DNA from: Candidatus Poribacteria bacterium
GTDB taxonomy: Bacteria > Poribacteria > WGA-4E > WGA-3G
Reading direction: 5' to 3'
Assembly (NCBI GenBank): GCA_026702755.1
Contig: JAPPBX010000081.1
Location: 1 to 64,000, forward strand
DNA length: 64,000 nt
The notes beneath the pieces are model-generated. The model was not told where the DNA came from. It made no database searches and saw only the letters and a list, made by a program, of their open reading frames with translations. Of this stretch, positions 26,971 to 37,601 are shown one piece after another. Within the stretch, counting starts at the first letter, position 1, and each line of letters starts with the position of its first letter. A program made the position numbers and the translations under genes.

Positions 26971-27390
26971 CTATTCTGTGGTATCTGTGGCACCGCCATC
27001 AATCTCTGTCTTTGAGTCATCTTGGGTATCACTCCCACTGCCTTCATCTGTTGGGGTTTCGATAGTCTCTCCACCTGTAGTATCAGCAGGTTCGGTTGTG
27101 GCTTCCTGTGTCGTCTCCTGCTCAATCGGCGTGAGTTCACTGCCGGTATCTTCACCGTAGAAACGCATGAGGAACAGTGAAATAACCATAAACCCGATAG
27201 CGAGCCATGTCGTCAACTTACCCAGAAAGGTCGCTGCACCGCGTCCTCCGAGGACAGACTGCATTTCCGCACCACCGAACGCGCTCGATGAAAGCCCTTC
27301 GCCTTTGCTGTCCTGCAAAAGAATAATCAGTGTCAGAACAACACAGATTGGCACGAAGAGAAACACTATAAAACCCATGATAATTTCCAT
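26971..27390 (-). CDS. secG: Preprotein translocase subunit SecG
   Basis: Auxiliary subunit of the SecYEG channel. Two transmembrane helices (FIVFLFVPICVVLTLIILLQ and LTTWLAIGFMVISLFLMRFY) flank the conserved cytosolic loop DSKGEGLSSSAFGGAEMQSVLGGRGAATFLGKLT. The C-terminal 50 residues are an acidic, Thr/Glu-rich extension not needed for the family fold. A strong AGGAGG site precedes the ATG. Gene order gap-tpiA-secG is common in bacteria; here pgk is absent between gap and tpiA. A heptad repeat separates it from tpiA. Confidence 0.93.
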   Translation of the reverse strand: MEIIMGFIVFLFVPICVVLTLIILLQDSKGEGLSSSAFGGAEMQSVLGGRGAATFLGKLTTWLAIGFMVISLFLMRFYGEDTGSELTPIEQETTQEATTEPADTTGGETIETPTDEGSGSDTQDDSKTEIDGGATDTTE

Positions 27391-27412
27391 CTGATCATTT
27401 CCTCCTATGAAT

Positions 27413-27545
27413 GGTTATCAGTTATCGGTTGTCGGTTAAGAGGGTGTTTGGTAACAATTCCCCAACTTCGGGTACTCCAGAAGGAGGTAAATCGTTACAA
27501 ATTCCCTCTTTAACTGATAACTGACGACTGACAACTGAAAACTAT
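27413..27545. repeat. Heptad repeat element, copy 3
   Basis: Arm TTATCAGTTATCGGTTGTCGGTTAAGAGG faces arm CCTCTTTAACTGATAACTGACGACTG, with extra units to 27545. It lies between tpiA and secG and covers the last codons and stop of tpiA. Confidence 0.85.
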
Positions 27546-28280
27546 TTTCGCAAACGATTCCGCTTCAAGGCTTGCACCGCCGACAAGGGCACCGTCCACG
27601 TCAGGCTGCGCCATCAATTCTGCCGCATTTTCCGGTTTAACACTACCACCGTATTGAATACATATCTGTGACGCAACTTCTGCTGAGTAAGCGTCTACCA
27701 GTAGCCCTCGAATGAAATTATGCACTTCCTGTGCTTGGGCGGGTGTCGCCGTTTTCCCAGTGCCGATTGCCCAAACCGGTTCGTAAGCAATAACACAAGA
27801 CAACAGGTCGGCGGCAGATAAACCCGCAATACCTCCCGTGACGTGACTCTCAATCACTGCTTCTGTTTGATTGGCTTCTCGTTCTTCAAGCTGCTCGCCG
27901 ACACAGATAATCGGCTTTAAGTCGTGTGATAAGGTCGCTTTCGTCTTCTGATTGACGCTGTCATTTGTCTCGCCGAAGTATTGCCGCCGCTCCGAGTGTC
28001 CGATAATGACATAGTCACATCCGGCATCTTTTAGCAGTGGTGCTGAGACTTCGCCGGTAAATGCACCGCTGTCTTCTGAATAAACATCTTGGGCAGCAAG
28101 ACGAATGTTACTGTTGGCTATAGTGTCGCTAACCGCGGCAAGTGCGGTGAACGGGGGTGCTACGATAATTTCAACATCGGTGTCATCCGCAACTAACGCC
28201 TTTAAGGCTGTTGTGAGCGCGACCGCCTCTGAGATCGTTTTGTTCAGTTTCCAATTCCCTGCAATGATCGGTATTCTCAT
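27510..28280 (-). CDS. tpiA: Triosephosphate isomerase
   Basis: Interconverts dihydroxyacetone phosphate and glyceraldehyde 3-phosphate in glycolysis. The fold is complete: N9 and K11 (AGNWKLN), H95 (VIIGHSERR), E167 ([12 protein letters not shown]) and the phosphate-binding [12 protein letters not shown] and GALVGGASL. The ATG at 28280 gives the usual [13 protein letters not shown] start with GGAAGG just upstream; an ATG at 28292 overlaps the gap stop codon and would add four residues. The C-terminal residues (CQSSVIS) come from heptad repeat copy 3. Probably co-transcribed with gap and secG. Confidence 0.95.
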   Translation of the reverse strand: MRIPIIAGNWKLNKTISEAVALTTALKALVADDTDVEIIVAPPFTALAAVSDTIANSNIRLAAQDVYSEDSGAFTGEVSAPLLKDAGCDYVIIGHSERRQYFGETNDSVNQKTKATLSHDLKPIICVGEQLEEREANQTEAVIESHVTGGIAGLSAADLLSCVIAYEPVWAIGTGKTATPAQAQEVHNFIRGLLVDAYSAEVASQICIQYGGSVKPENAAELMAQPDVDGALVGGASLEAESFAKIVFSCQSSVIS

Positions 28281-28291
28281 AGTCCCTTCCA

Positions 28292-29353
<1,062 letters not shown>

Positions 29354-29552
29354 CTAACAGCAAGCTTTAGAAACCTACAAACCACACAAAAAAAGAACAT
29401 ACCGGGCTATTCACAATACGGGCTTGCAAGTGATACTCCTTGATTTGCTATTATTCAAGTCTTACGATTTACATCTTCTTTAATTATACTCTAAACCGCA
29501 GTAAATTGCAAACGCGTTGTTAACGGATTTGACCGCTCTGAGGCAATTTGAC

Positions 29553-29581
29553 TTGACAATTTGAAACATTTCAGGTACTCT
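29553..29581 (+). promoter_or_regulatory. Possible promoter for the trmJ-like gene
   Basis: TTGACA at 29553-29558, 17-base spacer, weak TACTCT at 29576-29581. The predicted start falls at the ATG at 29588, suggesting a leaderless message. The rest of the gap 29297-29552 shows no gene. Confidence 0.4.
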
Positions 29582-29587
29582 ATTGAC

Positions 29588-30409
29588 ATGTCCACAGACA
29601 CCAATAAAAAATCGCATCAACCTACCGGGAATTTCCGTGCTATCCCTGTCACAGTGCCGGAGAATCTCGGTAACATTCGAGTTATCCTCTTTGAACCACG
29701 TGAACCCGGAAATATCGGCTCTGTCGCCAGAGTCGTGAAAGGAATGGGACTGTCGCAGCTCTATCTGGTAAATCCTGTTCCGTTCCAAGATGTCGATGCA
29801 GCGTGGTATATGGCACACGGTGCGAAGGATATTCTCGAAAATTGCCACGTCGTTCCTGAACTGAAAGACGCACTTGACGGCATCCAATATCTGGTGGGGA
29901 CGACACACCGTCGCCGCGATGTACGTCTACCGCAGCCTGTATCTGCCCGCGAAGCGGCGCACACGATCGCTACAATTTCGCAGGATAAATCGGTCGCACT
30001 GCTTTTTGGACGCGAAGACTTTGGCTTGTCCACCGATCAAATGAGTCTCTGCCAGTTGACCGCAAGCGTCCCGATGGCGACGAAAAATCCATCTCTGAAC
30101 TTAGCACAGGCAGTCCAAATCTTTGCCTATGAAGTCTTCGTCGCGAGTCTGGACGAGTATCCACCCTCCGAAATCGACTACGCCGAAGTGAACGCCTTGG
30201 AAGAGTTCTACGAGCGCGTGACTCGTCTATTGGATAAGGTAGGCGTGACTCCATATAACCAAGACTGGGAGACGTATTTAAAGTCATTGCGGCGTGTTTT
30301 CTCTCGTGCCCCGTTGGAGGCAAGAGACATTGCTACACTGGACATAATTTTCTCTACCACATATCGGCACATTGAACGTCTTGAGAAAAAATTAGCAGAG
30401 GAAAAATAG
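29588..30409 (+). CDS. trmJ: TrmJ-like tRNA/rRNA ribose methyltransferase (SPOUT)
   Basis: A 273-residue SpoU-type 2'-O-methyltransferase. IRVILFEPREPGNIGSVARVVKGMG is motif 1, ALLFGREDFGLSTDQ motif 2 and PSLNLAQAVQIFAYEV motif 3, which form the trefoil knot binding AdoMet. The length and C-terminal helical extension (LLDKVGVTPYN) fit the TrmJ group that methylates tRNA position 32. The ATG at 29588 is preferred; an in-frame TTG at 29561 would place translation inside the promoter-like sequence. Product name is family-level. Confidence 0.87.
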   Translation: MSTDTNKKSHQPTGNFRAIPVTVPENLGNIRVILFEPREPGNIGSVARVVKGMGLSQLYLVNPVPFQDVDAAWYMAHGAKDILENCHVVPELKDALDGIQYLVGTTHRRRDVRLPQPVSAREAAHTIATISQDKSVALLFGREDFGLSTDQMSLCQLTASVPMATKNPSLNLAQAVQIFAYEVFVASLDEYPPSEIDYAEVNALEEFYERVTRLLDKVGVTPYNQDWETYLKSLRRVFSRAPLEARDIATLDIIFSTTYRHIERLEKKLAEEK

Positions 30410-30465
30410 TTTTCGTAGCATCTGTTGTCCAAATAGATACGCCCAAAATCTTACGGTAAAAAGTC

Positions 30466-32061
30466 ATGAAAACGTTTGGCACTTATGGACCCGTGAATCC
30501 TGAAGAGAATTACGTCGTTTCACGCGCTGAGGAGCTCGCTGATTTCATCAATCGCGTCAAACTCGGACGATATATCGTTATCTTTGCGCCCCGGCAGACA
30601 GGCAAAACAACGTTCTTCCAATGGGCACTTGATGCACTCGCCGCCGACACTACAGAAACCTATTTCCCGATTGAACTCAACTTTGAAGTATACGAAGGCT
30701 ATTCTGCCCCCGGTTTTTACGCCTCACTCTATAAACGGATTTATGAGGAGATTAAATGTGTCTTCCAGAAGCGCGGCATCGCGCCTTCCGAAGCCTTAAG
30801 TCAATTCTTAGAGGACACAAAGTTAACAGACAACGTGGCGATGCTTGAATTCTTTCAAGAGTTCGCAACTTTTCTTGGAGATGAGAGGCTTGTCCTCATC
30901 ATTGACGAGTTTGATGGTATCCCTCGCGATGCTGTAAGTGGTTTCCTTCGTTCACTCCGCAATATCTATGTTCACAGTTCTATGAGTCAATGTCCCTACA
31001 GTGTTGGCATTGTAGGCGTTAAGAACATCGCGCAGCTCAATTTAGACCGCTCTATCTCGCCGTTCAATATCCAAGACGAGTTCACCTTACCTAACTTCAC
31101 GCTTGAACAGGTCAACGAACTCCTTGCACAGTATACGCATGAAGTCGGTCAAGCCTTCGCATCCGAGGTTGTTGAGAATATTCACAGACAGACTGCCGGA
31201 CAGCCGTTCCTCGTCAATCGGTTCGCGCAAATCCTTACCGAGGAGATGAACGTTCCGAAAACCGAGACGATTACAATGACGCACTTTTCAAAAGCACACG
31301 CAGAAATTCTTGAAGAGAATAACACCAACCTTACGCATCTGGTGACAAATATTCGTAGGAACCCACGCTTTAAAAACATCTTGATGGAAATCGTTTCTTA
31401 CGAGAGAGGAGTCCGTTTCAGCTTACGCCAAGAAATCATCAGCGAACTCGCCACTTACGGCGTAATCGCGAGAGGGGTTGACGACCGCTGTGAGATCATT
31501 AACCCGATTTATCACTACTGCATCCTGCAAACATTCAGACCTATAGTGAACGGGTTAGAAAAAGATTACTTCCCTGAAGATACCGATTTTCCCGACTATC
31601 TCACGCCCACGAGGCAGATTAATATGGAGTTGCTTCTTGATAACTTCCGAGATTTTATTGCTCGCGTGGGATTTCGGATACTCCAAGTCCCAGAAACACC
31701 GAAAGAATACGTCGGGCAAGACCTCCTCTATGCCTATCTTGACCAGTTCGTTAGTTTAATCCGCGGGATAATGTATCTTGAAGTTCAAACGGGGCGTGGC
31801 AGGATGGATCTCGTCATCTTCCACAACGCCAAAAAATACATCGTTGAGACGAAGATATGGGAAGGGTCCCGGTCCTATCAGTCTGGCAAAAAACAACTCG
31901 CAGCATATCTCAAACTGGAGGGGACTACTGAAGGATACTATGTTGTTTTCGACCATCGTGTAGAACCAGAACCCCGCGTAGAAACAGAGATAATAGACGG
32001 TTTGACAATCCGGAGTTACGTCATTCCTGTCGTGCAGGAAGTCCCTTCACAACAGACATAA
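30466..32061 (+). CDS. AAA-like ATPase with C-terminal PD-(D/E)XK nuclease domain
   Basis: A 531-residue protein. The N-terminal half is an AAA-like ATPase (AAA_35 type): VSRAEELADFINRV, Walker A FAPRQTGKTTFF (about residues 42-53), Walker B LVLIIDEFDGIP, then a winged-helix-like region (HRQTAGQPFLVNRFAQIL). The C-terminal 120 residues match the PD-(D/E)XK fold: YLEVQTGRGRMDLVIFHNAKKYIVETKIWEGS, with D and E-x-K in place. Such fusions are abundant in genomes rich in mobile or conflict genes; their target is unknown. No strong ribosome binding site is seen before ATG 30466. Confidence 0.85.
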   Translation: MKTFGTYGPVNPEENYVVSRAEELADFINRVKLGRYIVIFAPRQTGKTTFFQWALDALAADTTETYFPIELNFEVYEGYSAPGFYASLYKRIYEEIKCVFQKRGIAPSEALSQFLEDTKLTDNVAMLEFFQEFATFLGDERLVLIIDEFDGIPRDAVSGFLRSLRNIYVHSSMSQCPYSVGIVGVKNIAQLNLDRSISPFNIQDEFTLPNFTLEQVNELLAQYTHEVGQAFASEVVENIHRQTAGQPFLVNRFAQILTEEMNVPKTETITMTHFSKAHAEILEENNTNLTHLVTNIRRNPRFKNILMEIVSYERGVRFSLRQEIISELATYGVIARGVDDRCEIINPIYHYCILQTFRPIVNGLEKDYFPEDTDFPDYLTPTRQINMELLLDNFRDFIARVGFRILQVPETPKEYVGQDLLYAYLDQFVSLIRGIMYLEVQTGRGRMDLVIFHNAKKYIVETKIWEGSRSYQSGKKQLAAYLKLEGTTEGYYVVFDHRVEPEPRVETEIIDGLTIRSYVIPVVQEVPSQQT

Positions 32062-32077
32062 TGCTGAGGAAAAATCT

Positions 32078-32236
32078 GTGAAAGATAAAATACTTGAGGA
32101 AATTGAGTCACTCGCGGAAGCAGAGAGTGAATGCCCTCTTGAAGAAGTCAGAGGATTCTACTTGAAATTCTGTGGTCAACTAACGTATCATATATGTAAG
32201 AACTTGATTAGTCATATAACGACGAAATGTTTATAG
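32078..32236 (+). CDS. Small hypothetical protein (52 aa), GTG start
   Basis: Starts MKDKILEEIESLAEAESE, continues CPLEEVRGFYLKFCGQLTY and ends KCL. The start is GTG at 32078 with TGAGGA seven bases upstream. It is acidic and helical, with four cysteines, and sits between the AAA/nuclease gene and the large membrane protein on the same strand. I do not recognise it; it could be a remnant of a longer gene. Confidence 0.4.
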   Translation: MKDKILEEIESLAEAESECPLEEVRGFYLKFCGQLTYHICKNLISHITTKCL

Positions 32237-32248
32237 TATAGACAAGAA

Positions 32249-35200
32249 ATGCGATACATCAAACCCATTGTTTGGATCATCTTTATCCTCTCCGGTGCCA
32301 GCGGACTCATCTATGAAGTCATCTGGATGCGTCAGCTCACGCTCATTTTCGGAAGCACCGTCTTCGCAACGAGTACCGTCTTGACAGCATTTATGGCAGG
32401 ACTCGCACTCGGCAGCTACTACTTCGGTCGGAAGATCGACGAGAGCACACAGTCACCGCTACGGATTTACGCGCTTTTGGAAGCGGGTATCGGTGCGTTC
32501 TGCCTTGTTTGGCCCCTCATTTTAGCGGCATTGAGTGCCATCTACGTTCTGATTCATCGTAACATCACATCAGAATTCTATACCCTCTCGCTCATCCGGT
32601 TCGTGCTAACGTTCGGGGTCCTGCTAATTCCGTCCACACTGATGGGTGGGACTTTACCAGTGCTAACCCGCTTTTTTGTGAAAAGGTTGGAGCAGCTCGG
32701 CACCAATATTGGAATTCTGTATGCGTTGAACACATTCGGTGCTGTTATCGGAACTGTGGCAGCAGGATTTTTCCTAATTGAAGCGTTAGGTGTTCGATGG
32801 ACACTCGGTGTCGGTATCGCCATCAATTTCGCAGTAGCGGCGGTTGCATTAGCGTTATCACAGAAGGTACCAGAAACAGAAGATATTAGCAATCAGCAAT
32901 CAGCAGTCAGCAGTCAGCAAGAGAATCTCGTGGCAGACACAGAGATTTTGCAATCCACAAATACTGACAACCAACAACCGACAACCGACAACTCTAAATT
33001 GGTATTATGGGCAATAGGCATCTCCGGGTTCTGTGCGTTGGCTTATGAAGTGTTGTGGACCCGCATCATGGTCTTCTTCCTTGGAAGCACGACGTATGCG
33101 TTCGCAACGATGCTTGCTGCGTTCCTATTCGGCATCGCGTTGGGGAGTATGGTGTTTGCACGCTGGGTTGATCGGATTAAACAACCCGTAGCAGTTTTCG
33201 GTATTGTTCAACTCGGTATCGGACTTTTCGCGCTTATTCTAATGCCCGCGTTTGAGGAGTTGTACGGCATGAGTCGCGCGTTCCAGTCCACCTTCGGCGG
33301 AAGTAGGTTCTGGGCATTCTTCTCCTGTTTCCTTGTGATGTGCCTTCCAACGTTTTTGATGGGCACAAGTTTTCCACTTGTGACGAAAATCTATACCGGC
33401 AGCGCACGTCAACTGGGTAGGAGCATTGGGAATGTCTATGCAGTCAATACAGTCGGGAGCATTTTAGGGGCGTTTTTTGCAGGATTCATCCTGATCCCAC
33501 TTCTGGGCATCCGACCGAGCATCGTGCTGACAGTCGCCTTGAACACAGGCATCGGGTGTCTGCTTGTCTTGAGAGGCGAGTGGCGAGCTGAAACCGGGAA
33601 ATCGCTCTTACAAGGCGTAAGCATTGGGATGCCGATCCTCAATGCTGGATTGGCTGTTATCATGTTGCTCACCGTGAATCAACCGCTCTTTCTGAAAAGT
33701 GCTATTTTCAAAACGCAACGTCCCGGCGATACACTCGTTGATTACAATGAAGAGGTGGACGCGACCGTAACAACGTTGAAAGATGATGAAGGGGTCTATC
33801 GTCTCTATGTAGACACAAATCAGGCAGCGGATGCCTCACGTTGGGATTCACCGTCGCATCGCGTTATTGCGCATCTACCGTTGCTATTACATCCACGTCC
33901 GAAACGTGCACTCGTCGTCGGGTTCGGTATGGGACTTACTTCGTATTCCATAACACAACACGGTGTGCAAGTTGACGCAGTAGAACTGTCAAGCGGCGTA
34001 ATTTCCGCTGCGCAGAAGTATTTCACACACGTCAATGGAAATGTGTTTGAAAACCCTCAATTTAACTACAGACTCAACGATGGACGAAACCATATCCTGA
34101 TGACAAAAACCAAATACGATATGATCTCGACGGGGATCATCCATCCGCTCGTCAGTGCGGGGAGTTCCAACATTTACACCGCCGATTTCTACCGTTTGTG
34201 TCGTCGAATTTTGAGCGAAGATGGAATTATGTGTCAATGGGTGCCGTTACATCGCTTGCCAGAGGCACACTATAAGATGATTGTGCGTACCTTCATTGAG
34301 GTGTTCCCGCATACAACGCTCTGGTATAAGTACACCCCCGATTTTGTGATCCTTATCGGCACACGTGAACCGCTGCGGATTGACTACAAAAACTTCATCG
34401 AACGCTCACAGATAGCGAGTATTCGTGAAGGGCTTGCTGCCGATGATCTGGATGGGATGTCGCTGCTCGATTCATTCATGATGGGACCTGAAAATGTCCG
34501 TAAGTACGCAGGCATTGGATCCATTCACACAGACAACCGACCCCGATTGGAATTTTTCCGTGGGGCAGATTTGGTCGGTACAACAACACAGAACGTTAAA
34601 GGGATGGCGGAATATCGGGAACGGGTGCTGCCTTACCTCACAAACTACGGCGCGACACTCGCAGAGAAACGGGACGCACGAGAGAAGCTTGACACCTACT
34701 TCAGAGCCACACAGAGATTGATTCGTGGACAAATTGCTTATGCAAGCGCGCAGTATCAAAATGCCGCGGCACTCATGAACGAAGCGGTGGAACTCAATCC
34801 TGTTGACGAGACGATTCGCTATAACTTTGGGGTCGTCGCAGGTTTAATTCGCGAAGGTGAGCAGGAAGAACTCCAACAGATTGAACGGCAGGTACAGCAG
34901 ACGATGGCACAAAACCCTGATGACCTTCAGGGACACCTCCATTTGGCAACGTTGTATGAGATGCAGGGTGAACTTGGAAAGGCAGCAACGGAGTTAGAGG
35001 AATTACTCAGACGCGATCCGAAGAGATTTGAGGTTTATCTGCTCTTAGGTCCGCTGTATGAACGCCAGGAACGCTACAAGGACGCGCTTCGCACTTACGA
35101 ACGGCTTGAACGACAAGAGACGACTTTGCAATTGCCAGCACCCATTTTTGCGGCAATGGCGGGTCTCCATCTGCAATTGGAAAACATAACCGAAGCCGAA

Positions 35201-35422
35201 AAATATGGAAAGAAGGGCATCGCTGCAGATGTCAATTCGTGGCGGTCCTATTACGTTCTCGGAAACGTTTACGCCGCCATGAACCAGTTGGAGAAACAGA
35301 TAGAAGCCTACAACAACGCTTTGAAAGCGATTGATGAGGTCATCCGTGTCACCGCTGATTCGAGCGATCTATTGAGTGTTAGAGAACAGATCCAGAACGA
35401 ACTTGAACAACTTAGAAAATAA
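32249..35422 (+). CDS. Membrane-bound spermidine synthase-like protein with TPR tail
   Basis: A 1057-residue protein. Residues 1-210 and about 250-480 are MFS-like membrane segments, each opening with a similar motif (LSGASGLIYEVIWMRQL and ISGFCALAYEVLWTRIM), indicating internal duplication. Residues about 500-770 form a spermidine-synthase-like Rossmann domain (ALVVGFGMGLTSYSI, VDAVELSSGVISAA, LNDGRNHI). The usual catalytic acidic motif after strand 4 is replaced (YDMISTGIIHP), so aminopropyl transfer is doubtful. Residues about 830-1055 are TPR repeats. Residues about 214-248, a linker between the halves, are encoded by a heptad repeat element. Substrate unknown. Confidence 0.85.
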   Translation: MRYIKPIVWIIFILSGASGLIYEVIWMRQLTLIFGSTVFATSTVLTAFMAGLALGSYYFGRKIDESTQSPLRIYALLEAGIGAFCLVWPLILAALSAIYVLIHRNITSEFYTLSLIRFVLTFGVLLIPSTLMGGTLPVLTRFFVKRLEQLGTNIGILYALNTFGAVIGTVAAGFFLIEALGVRWTLGVGIAINFAVAAVALALSQKVPETEDISNQQSAVSSQQENLVADTEILQSTNTDNQQPTTDNSKLVLWAIGISGFCALAYEVLWTRIMVFFLGSTTYAFATMLAAFLFGIALGSMVFARWVDRIKQPVAVFGIVQLGIGLFALILMPAFEELYGMSRAFQSTFGGSRFWAFFSCFLVMCLPTFLMGTSFPLVTKIYTGSARQLGRSIGNVYAVNTVGSILGAFFAGFILIPLLGIRPSIVLTVALNTGIGCLLVLRGEWRAETGKSLLQGVSIGMPILNAGLAVIMLLTVNQPLFLKSAIFKTQRPGDTLVDYNEEVDATVTTLKDDEGVYRLYVDTNQAADASRWDSPSHRVIAHLPLLLHPRPKRALVVGFGMGLTSYSITQHGVQVDAVELSSGVISAAQKYFTHVNGNVFENPQFNYRLNDGRNHILMTKTKYDMISTGIIHPLVSAGSSNIYTADFYRLCRRILSEDGIMCQWVPLHRLPEAHYKMIVRTFIEVFPHTTLWYKYTPDFVILIGTREPLRIDYKNFIERSQIASIREGLAADDLDGMSLLDSFMMGPENVRKYAGIGSIHTDNRPRLEFFRGADLVGTTTQNVKGMAEYRERVLPYLTNYGATLAEKRDAREKLDTYFRATQRLIRGQIAYASAQYQNAAALMNEAVELNPVDETIRYNFGVVAGLIREGEQEELQQIERQVQQTMAQNPDDLQGHLHLATLYEMQGELGKAATELEELLRRDPKRFEVYLLLGPLYERQERYKDALRTYERLERQETTLQLPAPIFAAMAGLHLQLENITEAEKYGKKGIAADVNSWRSYYVLGNVYAAMNQLEKQIEAYNNALKAIDEVIRVTADSSDLLSVREQIQNELEQLRK
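32888..32992. repeat. Heptad repeat element, copy 4, inside a coding gene
   Basis: AATCAGC/AGTCAGC units, AAGAGAATCTC, then a GAGATTTTGC segment and ACCGACA units. It keeps the frame and encodes a Gln/Ser/Thr/Asn-rich linker including AVSSQQENLVA. Confidence 0.85.
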
Positions 35423-35477
35423 CATCTGATTTTTTGAATTTCTTTCGTAGCATGAGCAAGCCCGAAACGAAGTGGAA

Positions 35478-35503
35478 GGGTTTTTGCTTGGGTGTTTCTT
35501 CAA
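35478..35503. repeat. 26-bp sequence repeated inverted at 52215-52240
   Basis: The 26 bases upstream of aspS are the exact reverse complement of 52215-52240. No gene overlaps either copy; the function is unknown. Confidence 0.85.
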
Positions 35504-35545
35504 CGCTACGGAAATAAACGTCAACGCACTAACCCGTTTGACCAA

Positions 35546-35566
35546 ACCGCAAGGAAAATTAGAAAA
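35546..35566 (+). promoter_or_regulatory. Shared leader/RBS motif before aspS
   Basis: ACCGCAAGGAAAATTAGAAA, one change from the copies at 14457 and 22761, ending directly at the aspS ATG. It decides the start of aspS. Confidence 0.7.
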
Positions 35567-37594
35567 ATGTCTCAAGAAACCCAAGAAACTACATCGTCTT
35601 GTTTAAAACGAACCCATTATTGTGGTGACCTACGCTTAACCGATGCGGGAACAACCGCGCAACTCAACGGTTGGGTCAAACGTCGCCGCGATCACGGTGG
35701 GGTCATCTTCGTTGATTTACGCGACAGGACAGGCATCACACAAGTCGTTTTTGACCCGCAGATTGAGGAAAAAGCGCACGCCCTCGCCGATGCTGTTAGA
35801 AGTGAATTTGTGTTGAACGTCAGCGGCACCGTCCGTGAACGCGATCCGGGCGAATTGCTCTTCCACGCAGAGGCAGCGTATCAGGCAGAACTCGCCGATG
35901 GTTCCCTTTCCCCCGCGTTCCGAGCCTTGTTTTCGGATGTTGACGCTAAATACACCCTCTCCGAAGAAATTGAGGTCGCAACCCGAGTCGCTGGCGCGCG
36001 ATGGCTGCTCACCGATGTCGAAAATAATCGGACATATCATATTGAGAACAAGGAAAAAGTCCTCAGCATCTACCAAGGCACAGTCAATCCAGAACTTGAT
36101 ACGGGTGAGATCGAACTTGCTGTGGATTCTCTGCAGATTCTGAATACTGCCAAAACACCGCCGTTCCCGGTTGAAGACGATATTGACGTGGCGGAAGACA
36201 TTCGGATGCGCTATCGGTTCATTGATCTGCGTCGTCCCGAGATGCAAAAAACTTTGGCGATGCGGCATCAGGCAGCACTTGCAGCGCGTAACTACATGAA
36301 CGAGCAGGGTTTCCTTGAAATTGAGACACCCATTTTGATGAACAGCACGCCCGAAGGGGCACGTGATGTCCTCGTGCCGAGTCGTCATTATCCGGGTAGG
36401 TTCTATGCGCTCCCGCAATCACCGCAGCAGTTTAAGCAGATTCTCATGATGAGCGGCGTTGATCGGTATTTCCAGATCGCGCGGTGCTTCCGTGATGAGG
36501 ACACCCGTGCCGACAGACAGTTAGAGTTCACGCAGCTTGACATTGAGATGTCATTCGCAGGGATAGACGATGTACTTGAGGTGACCGAGGGGTTGATGAA
36601 ACGAATATTTGAAGAGGCGGGTGGCATTCCTGTCCAGACACCTTTCCTACGCCTACCCTATCATGAATCAATGGCACGTTTCGGAAACGACAAACCCGAT
36701 ACGCGGTTCGGCATGGAGCTTACCGACCTCTCAGATGTTATGGCGGATTGTGATTTCCAGGTGTTCACACGCACCTTGGAAAGCGGCGGAGAGGTTAAAG
36801 CCATCGCTGCACCGGGTGGAGCAGACTTTTCACGCAAAGACATCGACGATCTGACCGAGTTTGTCGCCACTTACCGAGCAAAAGGTTTGGCATGGGTCAA
36901 GGTCACCACAGATGGCTTCTCGTCCGGTATCGTTAAGTTCTTCACAACAGAGCAACTTGAAACAGCGCAAGAGAGAACGGGTGCGCAGCCGGGGGATATT
37001 ATGTTCTTTGTTGCTGACAGACCGAAAGTCGTTGCTGATGCACTTGGCAATCTCCGTCTCCATCTCGGACGAAAACTCAACCTTATTGACGAAACCCAAT
37101 ACAATTTCTTATGGATTGTCGATTATCCGCTGTTTGAATGGAACGAAGATGAAAATCGGTACGAACCTTTCCACCATCTGTTCACAGGCGCGACGGAAGA
37201 AACTTTACCGCTGTTAGAAACAGATCCGGGGAAGGTCCAGAGCCAACACTACGATCTCGTATGTAACGGGTATGAAATCTGTAGCGGAAGCGTCAGGATT
37301 CACCAATGGGATATCCAACAAAAGATCTTCAACATTCTGGACATCACCCCGGAAGAGGTCGAAAGTCGGTTTGGCTATTTCATAGAGGCGTTGGCGTATG
37401 GTACACCTCCGCATGCCGGCATCGCACCCGGACTTGACCGGATGGTGATGTTGATGCGAAACGAGGAAAACATCCGTGAAGTCATCGCATTCCCGAAATC
37501 GCAACAGGGGCTTTGCCCGCTCACGCATGCCCCGTCCGTTGTAACGGATGCCCAGTTAGAAGAACTCTCCATCCACGTTGATGTAGACGGCTAA
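35567..37594 (+). CDS. aspS: Aspartyl-tRNA synthetase with inserted segment
   Basis: A 675-residue class II aminoacyl-tRNA synthetase charging tRNA-Asp. The anticodon-binding OB fold (THYCGDLRLTDAGTTAQLNGWV, GGVIFVDLRDRTGITQVVF), motif 2 (FRDEDTRADRQLEFTQLDIEMSF) and motif 3 (GLDRMVMLMR) are intact, as is the bacterial insertion domain. Typical bacterial AspRS is about 590 residues. The excess is an insertion of about 75 residues at about 96-171, between VSGTVRERDPG and TVNPELDTGEIEL inside the OB fold. The ATG at 35567 follows the shared leader motif; an earlier in-frame start would add 25 atypical residues. Confidence 0.95.
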   Translation: MSQETQETTSSCLKRTHYCGDLRLTDAGTTAQLNGWVKRRRDHGGVIFVDLRDRTGITQVVFDPQIEEKAHALADAVRSEFVLNVSGTVRERDPGELLFHAEAAYQAELADGSLSPAFRALFSDVDAKYTLSEEIEVATRVAGARWLLTDVENNRTYHIENKEKVLSIYQGTVNPELDTGEIELAVDSLQILNTAKTPPFPVEDDIDVAEDIRMRYRFIDLRRPEMQKTLAMRHQAALAARNYMNEQGFLEIETPILMNSTPEGARDVLVPSRHYPGRFYALPQSPQQFKQILMMSGVDRYFQIARCFRDEDTRADRQLEFTQLDIEMSFAGIDDVLEVTEGLMKRIFEEAGGIPVQTPFLRLPYHESMARFGNDKPDTRFGMELTDLSDVMADCDFQVFTRTLESGGEVKAIAAPGGADFSRKDIDDLTEFVATYRAKGLAWVKVTTDGFSSGIVKFFTTEQLETAQERTGAQPGDIMFFVADRPKVVADALGNLRLHLGRKLNLIDETQYNFLWIVDYPLFEWNEDENRYEPFHHLFTGATEETLPLLETDPGKVQSQHYDLVCNGYEICSGSVRIHQWDIQQKIFNILDITPEEVESRFGYFIEALAYGTPPHAGIAPGLDRMVMLMRNEENIREVIAFPKSQQGLCPLTHAPSVVTDAQLEELSIHVDVDG

Positions 37595-37601
37595 GGTAGC
37601 A

